From: Prochilodus magdalenae | Lineage: Eukaryota > Chordata > Actinopteri > Characiformes > Prochilodontidae | Length of the DNA stretch: 64,000 bases | Direction: 5' to 3' | NCBI GenBank assembly: GCA_024036415.1 | Contig: JAMWET010000947.1 | Location: forward strand, 866,001-930,000 | In this document: in pieces, positions 24,667 to 37,500 of the stretch | Numbering within the stretch: the stretch's first letter is position 1 | Layout: each line of letters opens with the position of its first letter | Notes under the pieces: generated by a model | Databases searched by the model: none | The model's input: the letters and a program-made list of their open reading frames with translations, nothing else | Told to the model about the DNA's origin: nothing | Translations under genes and position numbers: made by a program

Positions 24667-26675
24667 TGAGTGTATTCCTGTGTGTGTGAGCCTATTTGAT
24701 TAATGACCGTCTTTCTCCACTTTATTCCACAGTGAGTGGAGAAATCCATTGTGTTGCGTCCTTCCAGGCTGACTGGGAGAAATATGCAATCGGGGCAATC
24801 TCTATAATCAATAGTGCTATTATCCATAACAACCTGCTTATAGGAAGGCACTCTGCCACACACTCAATAACGCATGACCTTCAGTGAGCCCCAGACCAAC
24901 CACTAACACCAACACAACAATAATCACGCCTCTCATTGCCCCCTCGCCTAACCGCACAGCCATCACTGTCTTTCTAAATGGAATGTACTGACTCGCTATA
25001 TATTGAACCATACAGGGACCAAAGCCCTGCCAGGACTGGACCCAATCAATGACTGATTATAGAACAGCCTCCCATTTATAAACCAACATCTTCCCCTCTC
25101 TCTTTCTCTTTATTTTTCACAGATCTGAAAACATGAATTACAGATGTGAAGTAATAAATTACATATGGAGGTTTTGTCCTAGAAGACACAAGTTTAAACC
25201 ACAATGGCTGCCCTGAAAGTATAAAGACCACATTTCCAATATTCCCATTTTCAAGTAAACACTTTCGTATTTAAATCTGACTATTTTGTTAGAGAAGACT
25301 GTGTTGTGGGTTGTGAGTTGGAACCTGTATTCTGTAATAAGTGGCATAAGGGACCCTCTAACATACATTCTGGATCAATATTAGGAGCAGGGGTGCATAA
25401 CACTGGACATACAGGGCCTCTGTACAGCACAGTGTGGTGATTCTCTTGCTTAAACACACATACTGCCAAACAGTGCTGGATAGAGCTGTAATGTAGTATA
25501 CAAAAACTGAACATTGGCCCCTTCCTGCAGACCCTCTAGTGTCTGTACCATCAGAATGGACATCAATACTTTTTAATTAATATTATATTTAAATAACTCT
25601 TTCATGAGTTTTTTTTCTAGCAGTGCTGACATAATAACAAACAGCAAACCATCAGTTTTAATAATTGCCATAATATAAAAAAGCATTTAAACACAATAAA
25701 ACCACTTTTATAAATTATGAATGATATTGACTTGCTTGCTTACCTTTAAGAACTCAAATTCAATTGCCTTCTAGTTGTATATATCTTATATTTATACATT
25801 TACATCAAAGAATATTACATCATCGTTATTACATATCTAAAATAACTAATGGACTCCTCAAAAAGGCAGATACTGAATTGGGTTAAATTAGATTGTGGCT
25901 GCTGTGTAAGAGCACGAATACTGCAGAAAATGCCTTCCCAGACAAGCTCAGCAAGGACTTTACCCAAAGAGCTCCAAACAAAAGAACTCTCCTCAGCGGT
26001 CAATTCACTGTCTCTTCTATCATCCCTGTTTACCACTCAACTGGTTAGACATTACACACAAGTCTATCAGCTACAATGCCAGCCTGTCCTTCCCCGCTGG
26101 TATCCCAAGACAAGCATCCCTGCCACAACCCCATAATCAAGTCCCTAAGGCAGCTGGGAGGCTATCTGCAGCAGCGACTGCTGCTGTTGCTGAAGGACAA
26201 GGCATTTGCTGAGTGTTCCGATGAGGTGTGCTTCTGTTGCTGGTGTGTAGCACTGCCGGGAGAGTCCCTTTTAGTGAGCACGGCAGGCTATTGTGACCTT
26301 TCTTGGAATAGGGTATTTAGTCAAACAGAGAATGTAACCACAGTGGAATAGCTAGACTGAGTTGTATTCCCATGAGCCGGTCACAGAAAGGCTATCATCA
26401 TTCCCTTTCCCAGTTTGCTTCTTCTTTTGTTCCTTGTGTTCTTACCACTTGGTGAATACAACACCATTAGGAGGTGCCTCAGAGCACAACAGCAGGATGT
26501 AGTCATGCTGTGTATGTGTATATGCTTACCAGCTCTACTTGGCAGTCAACTGTAAGCTGTCCTCCTATATCCAGATGCCTCTTTTACCATTACCCATTGC
26601 CCATTATTTTGGTCTTGCATCCAGTACTCACCAGCATGGCATCCCTAGGGCAAGGTTGGCATATCACCTAATGTG
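24667..26675. other. no gene seen
   Basis: Non-coding looking DNA with an AT-rich section at 25560-25830. Short frames present show no known domain. Confidence 0.4.
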
Positions 26676-26875
26676 GTTGGTGTAGCTCAGCAGGTAACAC
26701 CACTACCCAGAGTGCCATCTTTACATGTGGGAGACTGGGGTTCAAATCCCGGTCTAGGTGACTATGCTGTGCTACACTAATAAGAGTCCTTGGGCTAGAC
26801 TCCTAACACTACATTGGCCCACCTGTAATATGATTAAGCTTGTAAGTCCCTCTGGATAAGAGCGTCAGGTAAATG
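26676..26875 (+). mobile_element. tRNA-derived SINE, full-length copy
   Basis: The head is tRNA-like: an A box in GTAGCTCAGCAGGTAAC at 26682-26698 and a B box GGTTCAAATCC at 26739-26749, the internal RNA polymerase III promoter. The body 'aagagtccttgggc..actcctaacactacattgg' and the tail 'ctggataagagcgtcaggtaaatg' are shared with the copy at 58312. The word TAATGTG occurs on both sides (26669-26675 and 26876-26882), a plausible target-site duplication. It is not a functional tRNA gene because the cloverleaf is not complete. Confidence 0.85.
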
Positions 26876-26882
26876 TAATGTG

Positions 26883-29800
26883 CTGTCTTAGCTTTGACCC
26901 CATATTCATCTGCATTTCTTCTCTTATTCTCCCTCGGCTAGGCAAATGACACGTCCTGTGGCTGGGATCAGATTATACAGCTATCCAATACACTTGCTAT
27001 TACACCACAGTTAGTTCTGTGAATTTCAATTTTACATCAGAAAGACATAAACACCAGTCAAAGCAGCAATGTTATAATTATATTATATAAGTTAAGGACT
27101 GCCTAGATAAATTCTCTCTCTCTATATATATATATACTAATCAATCAGAGGCAGACAAAGATTAAACAAGGCTCAGCTTCACATAACAATAAGTTCTTAA
27201 TATTTAAGATCATTGGTAGCATATTTAGGCACATGGGATTAACGTACCCTGCAACTACAACTGCAGTACACCAGTGCCTATATCTCACGTTATAGCACTC
27301 CCCTTTCTGTATTATTGCCTAAGTGTACTATTTCTAATTGGATGTGAACAAACATGTTGAAGTGCTAGATAACTCATGCATGCCTTTTGCAACTCCCTGC
27401 AATACTCATCTTAGTATCTACTGCCAGGAATCTCCAGTGTTCTCTACCTAGACATTCGGTGTGGTAAACCTGTTCCTAGTTGGTGTCATCATTCTCTGTG
27501 GTAAAACATTCATCCCAGATGGTGTCGTCAGCCAAAGGGTGTCAGTTGTAGACCTTCCACCCCCCTGGCCATCAAAACAATGTGGCTTAGGATGAATCAT
27601 AACTACGCCAGGCATTATAATTGGTGAGAGCATTCCAAACTGCAATGGTACTACTGGATTCTGAATTTTTGGGACAAGTAAACAATGACAGTAGGCCATC
27701 TTTGGTGAGCCTGCCTGAGGTAGCATAGGTAGTGTTGGTATGCAAGTCAACAGCAGTATGCTGCAGGTGCCAAAGCCCCAGTGAGCACTGCAAATGGTCA
27801 GCAATAGCTTATTCTAGGCCATGAACCTGTCTTCAGGAGGGCATCTTCTCCAGGAGGCAGCCCATACGCTTGGTGGCAATTTGCTGCGGTTGGGCTTCTA
27901 ATTTCTTTAGACAATCTTGGGATGACTCTTCCCAAGAGGTAAGTGGTTGACCACTATTGGCCCTCACTATCTTGGTCACATGCTGTTCACAGCATTTCCC
28001 ACTAATGCCATCCACTTGATTGGATTGTTATCCGTGCATCCAGCAGCCACAACACATTAGATTGTTAGACACTCTTTGCTCAGCTGGAATGCTCTGTATG
28101 AGTATGATCTAGAGCTAAGCTAACATGAAACTGTATGCATCAAGGATCTTCTCAAAAAACTTCTATATAATTACCAGCATTTTAATATAGAAGGTAATCC
28201 TGGTCCCAGTTTGGATTAATATGTAGCAATATGGTGCCTGAACCCTTGCCCTGAAATCAGCGAGCCATATAGAGATGAGCCTCCACATAAAGTTAATAAC
28301 GTCCTGAGCATCTGCCGCTCCATGCTGTGAGCTCTAATTGGGAGCTGAGACATTCCAGTCCGGACTCCTGGCAGCCCATCTCTGTCTCTGTCGTTATATC
28401 CGCTGAAGGGGACAGGAACCGTCCAGTTACCTGAGCAACGACTTCTCCCTCTATTCATCAGGGAGAGAGGCCATCAGCAGAGAAGAGGGCGAGGGCAGCG
28501 AGAGAGTGAAAGGAGCCTGAATGGACCAGCCTTTGCCACCGCAGAAACCACTGCTGTTTGCCGCGCACACAAACAGCCCCATTCAGTGACTCTCTTTACC
28601 CACCCCCTCCCGCACCAGCCCCACTGTTTATCTAATAATGCCTCTGTATCTGCCCTACTGTTTACCTAATAATGCCTCCATACCTCCCAGCACAAAGCCG
28701 CATTCTCTGGCTATGGCCCTCTATGGTCTGGCCCTAAATACCACGCTGAGCAAATCTGCCGTCACCTTAACCAGAGTTCTGGAATTTTCCATCCACACTG
28801 CTGTGCCGCTTTCCTTTCTGCACTGCCAGTGATGGGCCGACCCACACCATACCTATAGACCCACAACAAACCCACACCAGGAACTATAGAATTCCTTATT
28901 TTGGATTTATGTGCATGTTTAATATTCCAGACAGTAATACCGTCTGCTTTAGCTTTTCCTAAAGCATGAGATCATTGGGAAGTCATTTTGTTTTCCTTTT
29001 AAAAGCTGCCTGCAGGGTAAGCTGGAGGAGAAGACAGGGGTAGCCATGCTGCAGCACCCCTAGAGCACTTTGCAGGTAGTGTGCCTTCCTCAAAGACACA
29101 GCAGTAGGAGGAAAAGGAAAGACAGAGGCACAGTATAAGCTACTAATCAATATCCCCGGTGCCCCAACTGGAATTCTAATCAGCAACACCCGGTTCTTAC
29201 CATGAAGTCTGAACCTCCTGTGCTGCTCCCAGCCCACACACATCTACTTGGCTTTTCCAAGGTAAATAAATACAGGGTATACATGATTTCAGCATCATTT
29301 CAACACACAGAGTGTGTCCAAGCAGTACACATTCATTTGATCTTAACAGCATTCTTTGTTGTTTGACTATTCACTATCCTATTTGCTTCCCACAGTGATC
29401 CATGCAGAATTTTACTTTATAATTACTGTATAACCGTAAGTATTAAATTACTAATGATTGCATTCATTTCACATTTAAAATCACATTTACTGGGCCATAT
29501 CAATATTGAATAACAGTAAAATGGCAAATCTATACTGTGACTTCACAGACACCTTGGACCATGGAATTACTGTGATGGAGCTGTATACCTACAGTAATGG
29601 GCTGTATTCAAATACAATAATCCCTTTTTCCCTACAAATCTACTGTAAAAGTACTGAAACTCAGTAGTCAATGATGTACTGTAGATTAACCACTTAAAAA
29701 GGTCTAATTTTATAAGGCACCACAATTTGTTAATTTAAAAAAAAACACAATAAATGTATTTATTCTCTAGTTTGCACTGCAGGTCATAAATTTATTTATT

Positions 29801-29911
29801 ACATATATCCAATATGCAATTTTAAATTGGTCTACCAACTTGCTGACTTTCAGGATTGGACTCTGGCTCAAACTGATACAGCAGAACCAACACTATTATA
29901 AGAACTTACAG
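26883..29911. other. no gene seen
   Basis: Non-coding looking DNA with an alternating AT run at 27119-27137. Open frames on the minus strand at 27448-28015 show no recognisable domain. Nothing further can be supported. Confidence 0.4.
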
Positions 29912-30138
29912 TATATATTGTCACTGTCCAAAGAAAAACAGGCATCTCCTTTTTTTGTCATTTTTTCCTTTTATGCATCATTTGAACACAGCAGCTGCTG
30001 TTTACATTGTGTGAGAATTTTATGATGACTGGACCCACAGGAATGGCCCAAAATCGCTTGGAAAGACTGATTCCAAGGACTTACATTAAAGATGACATCT
30101 TGGAGATACTTGTTTTTCTTTGGACAGTGCCAATATAT
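29912..30138. mobile_element. MITE with TGTCCAAAGAAAAACA termini, copy 2
   Basis: About 225 bases with inverted ends TGTCCAAAGAAAAACA (29925) and TGTTTTTCTTTGGACA (complement, ending about 30127). The terminal match extends inward through the TATCTCC-like bases and outward through CACTG/TATAT. Uninterrupted, and useful as the reference for the insertion inside copy 1. Confidence 0.8.
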
Positions 30139-31279
30139 TATAAGCCACACTGTAGCAGTGTAGCAGTATTCTTCTCTGGGAGTTGACAGATCAGAACAAA
30201 TTGAGCAAGCTGATAAATCAGATCAAACTGGGCTCATAGGAATGTGGGGCTTAAAGTCAGGGGAGCATTTCAGACAGAAGGTAAACACAAATCTACAGTA
30301 GGAGAGGAATACTGTGTTTTGGGAAAGCTGACGCATGTAAATATATTGTAGTTGAAAATAAAATACAGACACTGAAAAAGAGCAAAAATGTTCCCATTTA
30401 ACTATGAGTTGTCATTATATCCCATAATGCTGTGCAATACAGCATAACACTAACAGCTTGGGTAAGTGCTGCGTGTGCAGAACATAAAGATTCACAATAA
30501 AGTAATAAATGTAGTCTTTGTGGTGAAAAATAGTGTTAAATATTGTGTGGTGCTGTGAGGTGCTCAATAAATATAGGCCCAGGTCCTCTCTATCGCATGA
30601 CAGAAGCTGCCAAACTGGGTGAATGAAGACTAATACATGTGCCATCCATGACAGCAAAGTGCTCTAAGAGTGCTGCAGCACGGCTGCTCCATCTCCGCCC
30701 CTGGCTCACCCCTGCAGGCAGCCCCTGAAAAAAGAAAAAAAATTATATTCCATATTTTCTAACTGCCACTCACTCAGCAGACACACAGCGCTAACGCAGA
30801 GAAGGCTGGGGTGTTTTAAAGTGGGTGGTGTTGTGTTCCGGCACAATTTATTACAGAAAAAGGCGCCATAGAGACAGCCAAACCTGGACAAACCATCCTT
30901 TGCTGCCAATGGACAACTCTCATAGCAGACGAGCAGCTGAAGGAGTCGCTCGCTAAAATGGTTCTATTCCATCAACAGATATACGATACATCACCATGTT
31001 CTACTGTCGGTAGATCTCTTTACTGATTAGTCCTCTATCACATGTGGCTTCATGCACTAAGTATTGCCAGAGTTCACTTTGCATTTTTCAGCCTCTCTAT
31101 ATCCCTTGTCTGTTTTTGTTACTGTGCCATCTGTTCTGATTGGCTGTTCTGAACTGAGCGTCATTCAGAAAAGCAGTCAGAGCTGAAACACTCCTTGTAC
31201 TTCAGAATGAGTTGTCTGAGTAGTATGTAAATAAATTGGTTCCTGAGACATTCCAAAATGAATGCAAACTAGTTCGGTT
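30139..31279. other. no gene seen
   Basis: Unique-looking non-coding DNA up to the (CA)n tract. Confidence 0.4.
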
Positions 31280-31298
31280 TGCACACACACACACACAT

Positions 31299-31372
<74 letters not shown>

Positions 31373-31483
31373 GCACACACACACACACACACACATACGC
31401 ACACACACACGCGCACACACACACACACCTACACACACACACACACACACGCACACACACACACACACACACATACGCACACG

Positions 31484-31517
<34 letters not shown>

Positions 31518-31532
31518 TGCACACACACACAC
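31280..31532. repeat. (CA)n microsatellite with ACGC/ATACGC interruptions
   Basis: About 250 bases of CA repeat, interrupted at several spacings by CATACGCACA. Open frames on both strands are artefacts of the dinucleotide. Confidence 0.95.
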
Positions 31533-33221
31533 TTCATAATGTTTATTATTTCATTACTTCATTCCTTTATTACTGACAGTCAATCATTTAAGTGCTCTTT
31601 GAATCATCAGTCCATCAAGAATTAAACTTTAAATGAATTTAAATTAATGAAACTCTGTTCAAAACAATCAGTGTAATTAGAGGTAATATCAAAAGAGAAA
31701 AGCTAAAAACATATATGTAAATATTTTATGATCATTTTCACCGAAACTGCTCAACTTTTGGTTGCTTGGATGTTCAAAGCTGCCTGCTTTGTTGAGCTGA
31801 TCTTCTCTCAAGTTGCATCAGAAAATAGGTGCTGCCCTGTCTCTCTAACAGTGTAGGTTTTACATGTCACCTGCTAGACTGAGCCTAACGTTGCTGGATT
31901 GTGATGGCAGAAACACTGTCTGTTAGATTAGCTGTCCTTAAAGATTGATTACTTGATGCATCTCAGATCATGTTCTTCTTTATCAGGTTGTGCTCATTAC
32001 AAATGACTGCAAATGCAGTTTTGTTAGCTGCCTACCTGGCTGACGTTACACACTTACAGCTTGGTACTTTAGACATACCTGTTTCCTGAAAACATGTGAA
32101 TGCTCCTATCCGTTTTCTCTCTGTGACTCTCCATTTGGCTGCTATTTATTTGTACCGAATATCAAAGAAACCAAAATCAATTTAATTCCTTATGAAGGAC
32201 CCATCATTCTAGTCAGGTCCACCATTAGCCAACGCCCCAAGGTATAGCTGCCTCTCATAATGATGAGGGAAATGAATAACTGGATAGCAATTAGTGGCAT
32301 GACAGCAGCAGCTCTGCCTCTGTGGCAATCGTATACAGCATGTACATTTTCAGTAAACTCTGAATACATGTGGTGTTTAATCTTATGACTCCAGAATGAA
32401 CTGTTTCCCTGTTTTGTAACAAGCTCTGCTCTGATTGGCTGGTTTATAGTGAGGTACCACAATGATATGATCAAAATAGACACAAATAGGAAAATAAAAT
32501 GAATCTGTGCTGTGCCTGTTCTGTTGGAGCATGCTAGTACCCATAGTTTATATCTGCAACTTACTTTCGATCTCGACATCAACACAAAAAAAAGATTACA
32601 GTCGTTACGGTCTGATGATTGTAGCACATTGTGCCCATAACTGATTCTAATTAAAGCAGGCATGTTCATAAAGGTGGAAGTGCTTCTTTCTTCAGTCTCT
32701 TCAGTGTCAAACACTAAGTAAAGCTGCTTGACCTTGTCCAAGGTTTGAGAAACAGTCCGGAGTGAGATGTGCAGAACAAACAAACTGCTTTAAATGAATA
32801 GTTTTCCAGAAGGCTGAGACGGTGGAACGGGACATTTGATTAAGAACAAGTAAGCAGGAGATGAACCTCAGTCATGCCTTGCCTGTACAGCCTTGAATGC
32901 CATATTGCCTTTTGTTGCTGTTGGTCTAGTGTCCTTGTTTACTTCTGGGCTAGAACCTAAGCTGGTGTGTGTACATTTCAGTGTGTTAATATAATATTAA
33001 TGAATCAGGACTGATACATAATTGTCAGTGGTTTCTGATTTGGCCTGTTTTCCTGCCCTTTTTAGCAAATGTGGGTTTGAGGTTCATGGTATGTCAGTTC
33101 TATGCACCACACTCCACTTATTCAACAACGACAATGTAAACACAGTTATCATTCTATAGCACCTTAAAACACATCTTCGCATAATGGAAAGGCTTTTAGG
33201 GGCTTTTGTTTATTTATTTAC
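31533..33221. other. no gene supported; one 197-codon minus-strand frame of unknown status
   Basis: The frame 32190-32783 on the minus strand is the longest in the left half of the window. It has one hydrophobic stretch (FIFLFVSILIISLWYL), no domain I recognise and no visible exon context. A frame this long is expected about once by chance in 64 kb, so I do not call it a gene. Confidence 0.4.
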
Positions 33222-33484
33222 ATATCGCCGGTGTCCAAAGAAAAACATGTATCTTCATTTTTGTAAATTTTTACTTTTATGCCTCATTTGATCACATGAG
33301 CTGCTGTTTACACTGGCTGTGACTTTCATGAAGAACAGACCAACAGAAATGGCCCAGAATGGCTCGGAAAGACGTCTGGTTCCATTGACATCCATTCAAA
33401 TTAAATGAGGTTTTTGGCCTCTCCTGTAAAGTTGCCATTTTGGAAATACCTGTTTTTCTTTGGACAGCGTTGAATACCAATATA
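33222..33484. mobile_element. MITE with TGTCCAAAGAAAAACA termini, copy 3
   Basis: About 260 bases with the same inverted ends at 33232 and about 33467, and an interior nearly the same as copy 1 outside its insertion (for example TGATCACATGAGCTGCTGTT and ACCAACAGAAATGGCCCA). No coding capacity. Confidence 0.8.
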
Positions 33485-33560
33485 TCTCTCTCAGACTATA
33501 AAATAAACCAAAGCCAAAGTCAGTTTTCCTCACATGCGCTAAGGCAAGGCTCTAGTGAGA
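33473..33560 (+). repeat. 88-base direct duplicate, copy A
   Basis: The segment from GAATACCAATATATCTCTCT to CAAGGCTCTAGTGAGA is repeated at 35203-35291 with only three or four differences by eye. It starts right at the edge of MITE copy 3. Confidence 0.85.
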
Positions 33561-35202
33561 TATACAAGATTATCTTCACTCATTTGAGGAATTCTTTTTC
33601 TCCAGCTGCCTTGCTGGAGAAAGCATGCAGTCAGAACAGATCATTTACATACATCAGTCTGTACAACAGGGATAGAAGGCGTGAAGAGAAATAAAGAAAA
33701 GTTGGATAATGTTAAAACTGAATTATGAAAATACAATAACTCGAATTATATCAGGTGACAATAGCTCAGCAAACGTCTCTACTTCTTTGGGTTAAGAAAC
33801 GTGTAAGTACAGCTTAACTATACTTCCACATAAACACCCAGAGAGACAGCACTGCCACCTCCACTCACACTACCACATCTGACCAGCCAGTCCAGACCAT
33901 TCACAGCATACAATCAGATCACAGCGGGGGGCTAACTACTGATACACACTCGCTGCTCTGCGGGAACCGTCTGCCGCCCTCACACAACCGACAGGTCACC
34001 TCGACATCCGCACGCCAAAAATAACAGCCAGCGTTGAGTCACGCAGGCCAGTCGCATTCAGCGCCTACATGCCCTGCTCTCCTGTATGAGCCTTCTAAAA
34101 TGGAGCCAGGCTCGGTACCAGGCTCTTACAGAACACGCTCATCTGTACGGGCTGACAGCAGACGCAGCTGCAGAGAAGTTTTCATTCTCATAACACCGTC
34201 GAAGAGAGACAGGTGGGGAAAACTAATAAAGATCTGAAGCATTTCTGAGTACAGATTCATCTTGGAGAAACAACCCTGTGATTATTTTCTCTCCTCTCTC
34301 TTGCTCCCTCTCTCTCCCCTACTCCCTCTATGTCACTTTTTAAAGAGAGGGAAGAGATTGCAGTAGCGGAGTGGATTGGGCTGAATTGCGCCGCTGTCCC
34401 CGTCAGCATCAGCTTATTGAATTGATGTCGCTCTTTTAAACTCCATTTGAAGTGTTTGGTAGCGGGGCGGGGGAAGAAGTCTTAGGGAAAGAAAGTAGAA
34501 CCAGTAATTCAGCTGGAGACTGGAGCCTGGCACCTGTCCAGCAGCAGCCCAGAAGTGCAGTCTGAGCCCCCCAGGCTTATCGCTCACCCCTCGGTCATCT
34601 CTCCACATGGCTCAAAACCCACACCGTGGGTCTGTGTCTGTGTTAGTACCTAATGCAGAACCACATCTTTCGATTATGACATCTGGCATCTGAAGCTCTT
34701 TCAAATTGCTTTGGAATGAGCTTGGTAAAACTACACTTGCTTTAACCTCACCAGAAAGTTTTTTTGCTTGTCCTTGGCTCATATGGTCTGTTTGCCTTCT
34801 AGCCATGCCGAGAATTCCTCTGCAGTTTCGGAGCAGCGGAACAAGGCCACAGTGGAGAAAAGGTAACCGGTACTTAGGAAGCGGTGGCGGCAGGTCTGGT
34901 GAAATTGTGCATTTAATTCAATTTGTATGAAGGTCTGAAATCGTGTGTGAGACGCCGGAATGCGAGGTGCTCCGATCAAATGATCGAGGGATCAAATGGA
35001 GGTTTATTTCTGTTAAGCGGGTGAGGTTAGCCGTCACAAATGTGGAAATGCACAGAAATGGCACATTAGCACGCCTCAATACCTTTGCTAATGAGAGATG
35101 TTTTTAATATTTCATCAGAGACGGAGTTTTGATAAGGCGGAATGGGCAGGCCACACTTCAACTACTCTACAAAGGATGATGGTCTGAAGAAGAGAACTCC
35201 CG
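33561..35202. other. no gene seen
   Basis: Contains a repeat-like stretch at 33590-33720 related to 47200-47345 (shared 'cagtcagaacaga' and 'gggata..agagaa' phrases). The rest is unique-looking, with GC-richer parts at 33930-34240 and 34380-34620. Confidence 0.4.
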
Positions 35203-35291
35203 GAATACCAATATATCTCTCTCAGACTATAAAATAAACCAATGCCAAAGTCAGGTTTTCTCACATGCGCTAAGGCAAGGCTCTAGTGAGA
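35203..35291 (+). repeat. 88-base direct duplicate, copy B
   Basis: Second copy of the 33473-33560 segment, same strand, 1.7 kb away. The match ends abruptly on both sides. Confidence 0.85.
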
Positions 35292-35721
35292 CATTTCCCT
35301 TTTACACTGACCAGTTTCATCCTCAATAAAGCTTTCACCGTGATTGAATATCAGCTGATATAGGGATAAGGGAAAGGGAAAGTTTGATGGCTGGCACAAT
35401 GCGGAAGTTCTATGTCCCACACAGAGCCAGGGAGTGCGGAGGGAGGATTCCACAGAGACCGCACATCAGTACTTAGACAGCAACACTCCTCTGACTCTGT
35501 ACTTGTCTCTTTCACTCTGCCCTCACAGTCAGTACCAATGTAAGAGAGGCTTAAGAAGTTACACAGTAACTAAACACTGATGACTAAAACAGCAGCATGT
35601 AAACTGATGAGATGCTTCTTGATGGAACAGGTCCATGAAGAATGTCTACACTATACGCCGCTGTGTAAAAGTCTCATCCTGACATTTTCACCATTCACTT
35701 ACTTAAAAGTGAGAGCTGCCA
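35292..35721. other. no gene seen
   Basis: Unique-looking non-coding DNA. Confidence 0.4.
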
Positions 35722-35965
35722 TTAAAGGAGCAATGTGTAAAACTTTTAGTTTAAAACGCCTCAGCATAATGAACAGAACGTGATGAAGAAGTAGCACTGC
35801 TGCCGATGGCATTTTCTAACCTCTTGTGGAAACAAAGAGTTTCCATTAGTATTGCTTTCCACCACTGGAGACACTCCTGGCAAGCAAAGGGACGGTATGT
35901 TTTCTGGTGACATGTTGCCCCCTATTGTTTGAAGTGTTGTATTATCTTACAAATTGCACCTTTAA
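35722..35965. mobile_element. MITE flanked by TTAA
   Basis: The left end TTAAAGGAGCAATGTGTAA (35722) and the right end TTACAAATTGCACCTTTAA (to 35965) are near-perfect inverted repeats of about 19 bases. Both outer ends are TTAA, the target sequence of piggyBac-type elements. The 240-base interior is non-coding. Superfamily is inferred from TTAA only. Confidence 0.65.
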
Positions 35966-36522
35966 GTTCATTTTTTAGCACCACGAAAAAAATAGTAGAT
36001 TTTTATCGGGAAACTATACAGAATTCTCAACAAATTAAAATGAGATAACATACATTTCCAGTATTTTTAGGAGACTTGCTTTCCAAAGTTTTCCAAAGAA
36101 ATCCACATCGATTTTTCAGACCTATTAAGTACTTGGGTGTCTTAGAAGTTGGTTGCATTTTATTATTTTAACGATCCAATTAATTCCAAACACATTCAGT
36201 GCTGTTAAGGCCTGGACTTGGTCTTGAGGCCTGGTACTGTTTGCCTGTTTCACCTGAGAATCAGGTTTTCAGATCTGAAGCAAAAGAGGAGCGGTGGTCT
36301 GGCAGGGTTTTGTATGGTTGTCAGACATCACATGTTTACAGTATCTTTCAATGCACACACTACCAGTCAAAAGTTTAGACAGACTTAACTAACTGGATGT
36401 TTTTTGGTTATTTTAAAGTAACCAGAGTGTCTTAAAGTCACAGGCATATGTTCAACCATTCCAGCTGAGGAGATGAAGAAATAAAAAAATTAAAGGTGAT
36501 ATGCCATATATAAATATACATA
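35966..36522. other. no gene; Tc1 terminus scrap at 36358-36395
   Basis: The phrase ACTACCAGTCAAAAGTTTAG near 36358-36380 is the well-known terminus of a fish Tc1 family. No matching second end or transposase is visible, so it is a fragment. Confidence 0.5.
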
Positions 36523-37040
36523 CAGGGGTTGGACAATGAAACTGAAACACCTGTCATTTTAGTGTGGGAGGTCTCATGGCTAAATTGGACCAGCCTGGTG
36601 GCCAATCTTCATTAATTGCACATTGCACCAGTAAGAGCAGAGTGTGAAGGTTCAATTAGCAGGTAAGAGCACAGTTCTGCTCAAAATACTGCAATGCACA
36701 CAACATTATGGGTGACATACCAGAGTTCAAAAGAGGACAAGTTGCTGGCGCATCTGTGACCAAGACAGCAAGTCTTTGTGATGTATCAGGAGCCACGGTA
36801 TCCAGGGTAATGTCAGCATACCACCAAGAAGGACGAACCTCCACCAGCATCACGTAGTGACCTGGCCACTATCCTGCAAGAAGAATGGCTTAAACTCCCT
36901 CTGACCACTGTGCAGGACGCAGTATATGTCATTCCCAAGACGAACTGACGCTGTATTAGCCGCAAAAGGAGGCCCTACACCATACTAATAAATGATTGTG
37001 GTCTAAAACCAGGTGTTTCAGTTTCATTGTCCAACCCCTG
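36523..37040 (+). mobile_element. internally deleted Tc1-like element, copy 1
   Basis: A 518-base element with TA on both sides and inverted ends CAGGGGTTGGACAATGAAAC and its complement. Inside, from ATG at 36708, a frame begins MGDIPEFKRG and continues through a helix-turn-helix-like SLCDVSGATVSRVMSAYHQE, the DNA-binding part of a Tc1 transposase. It then jumps to the transposase C-terminus (RRTDAVLAAKGGPTPY); the whole DDE catalytic domain is missing. It lies about 460 bases upstream of the first TRIM start codon. Confidence 0.85.
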
Positions 37041-37041
37041 T

Positions 37042-37084
37042 ATATATAAATATATATATACATATATACATATATATATATATT
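37042..37084. repeat. (TA)n microsatellite
   Basis: Alternating TA/CATA run immediately next to the right end of the deleted Tc1 element. Confidence 0.85.
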
Positions 37085-37365
37085 TCTGAAGTAAGACATG
37101 CTAAAATGCTAAAACTAAGAAAACCTTCTAAAGGTAGCTGTGTATAAACTTCTTTTTTGGAATTCCATCTTGTCTTCCGATGTTCTTCTTCTTTATACAA
37201 GTAGACTGTTTGTTTTCCAATCTCCTCATAAACAGGTCCTAAAGAATGAAGAACCTAATGTCCCAGCCGAGCACAGCAATCCAAAACAAGAGCCATTTTG
37301 CTTAGATACACACTGACATCTAGTGGTGGTTACAGTGGTGGTCACTGCTCAGAAAAGTTTCCAAT

Positions 37366-37375
37366 GAAATGAAAC
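37366..37375 (+). promoter_or_regulatory. IRF-like paired half-site upstream of TRIM gene 1
   Basis: GAAATGAAAC, two GAAA half-sites five bases apart, about 126 bases before the start codon. A classical ISRE spaces them six apart, so this is a weak candidate. A matching GAAACGAAAC lies upstream of TRIM gene 2. Confidence 0.25.
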
Positions 37376-37500
37376 CAACAGCAGCAGAAAGGGGTGAGGT
37401 TCCGGCTACCAACTGCTTGAAACTAAGATCTGGCAGTGTTTTCCTGTGGCAGGGTGTGAAATCTGTCCTTACAAACACTTACAAGAAATAGTCTACAGCA

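Noticed and set aside
26676..26760. tRNA gene
   Set aside because: A and B boxes are present but the cloverleaf is incomplete, and the sequence continues into a SINE body shared with 58312.
31177..31625. Overlapping frames of Cys-Val or His-Thr repeats
   Set aside because: They are translations of a (CA)n microsatellite on both strands; the same applies to the (CT)n and (GT)n frames at 7190, 12038, 13014, 17424, 18070 and 24474.
32190..32783. 197-codon minus-strand open frame
   Set aside because: No recognised domain, no exon signals, and a length expected about once by chance in a window this size.
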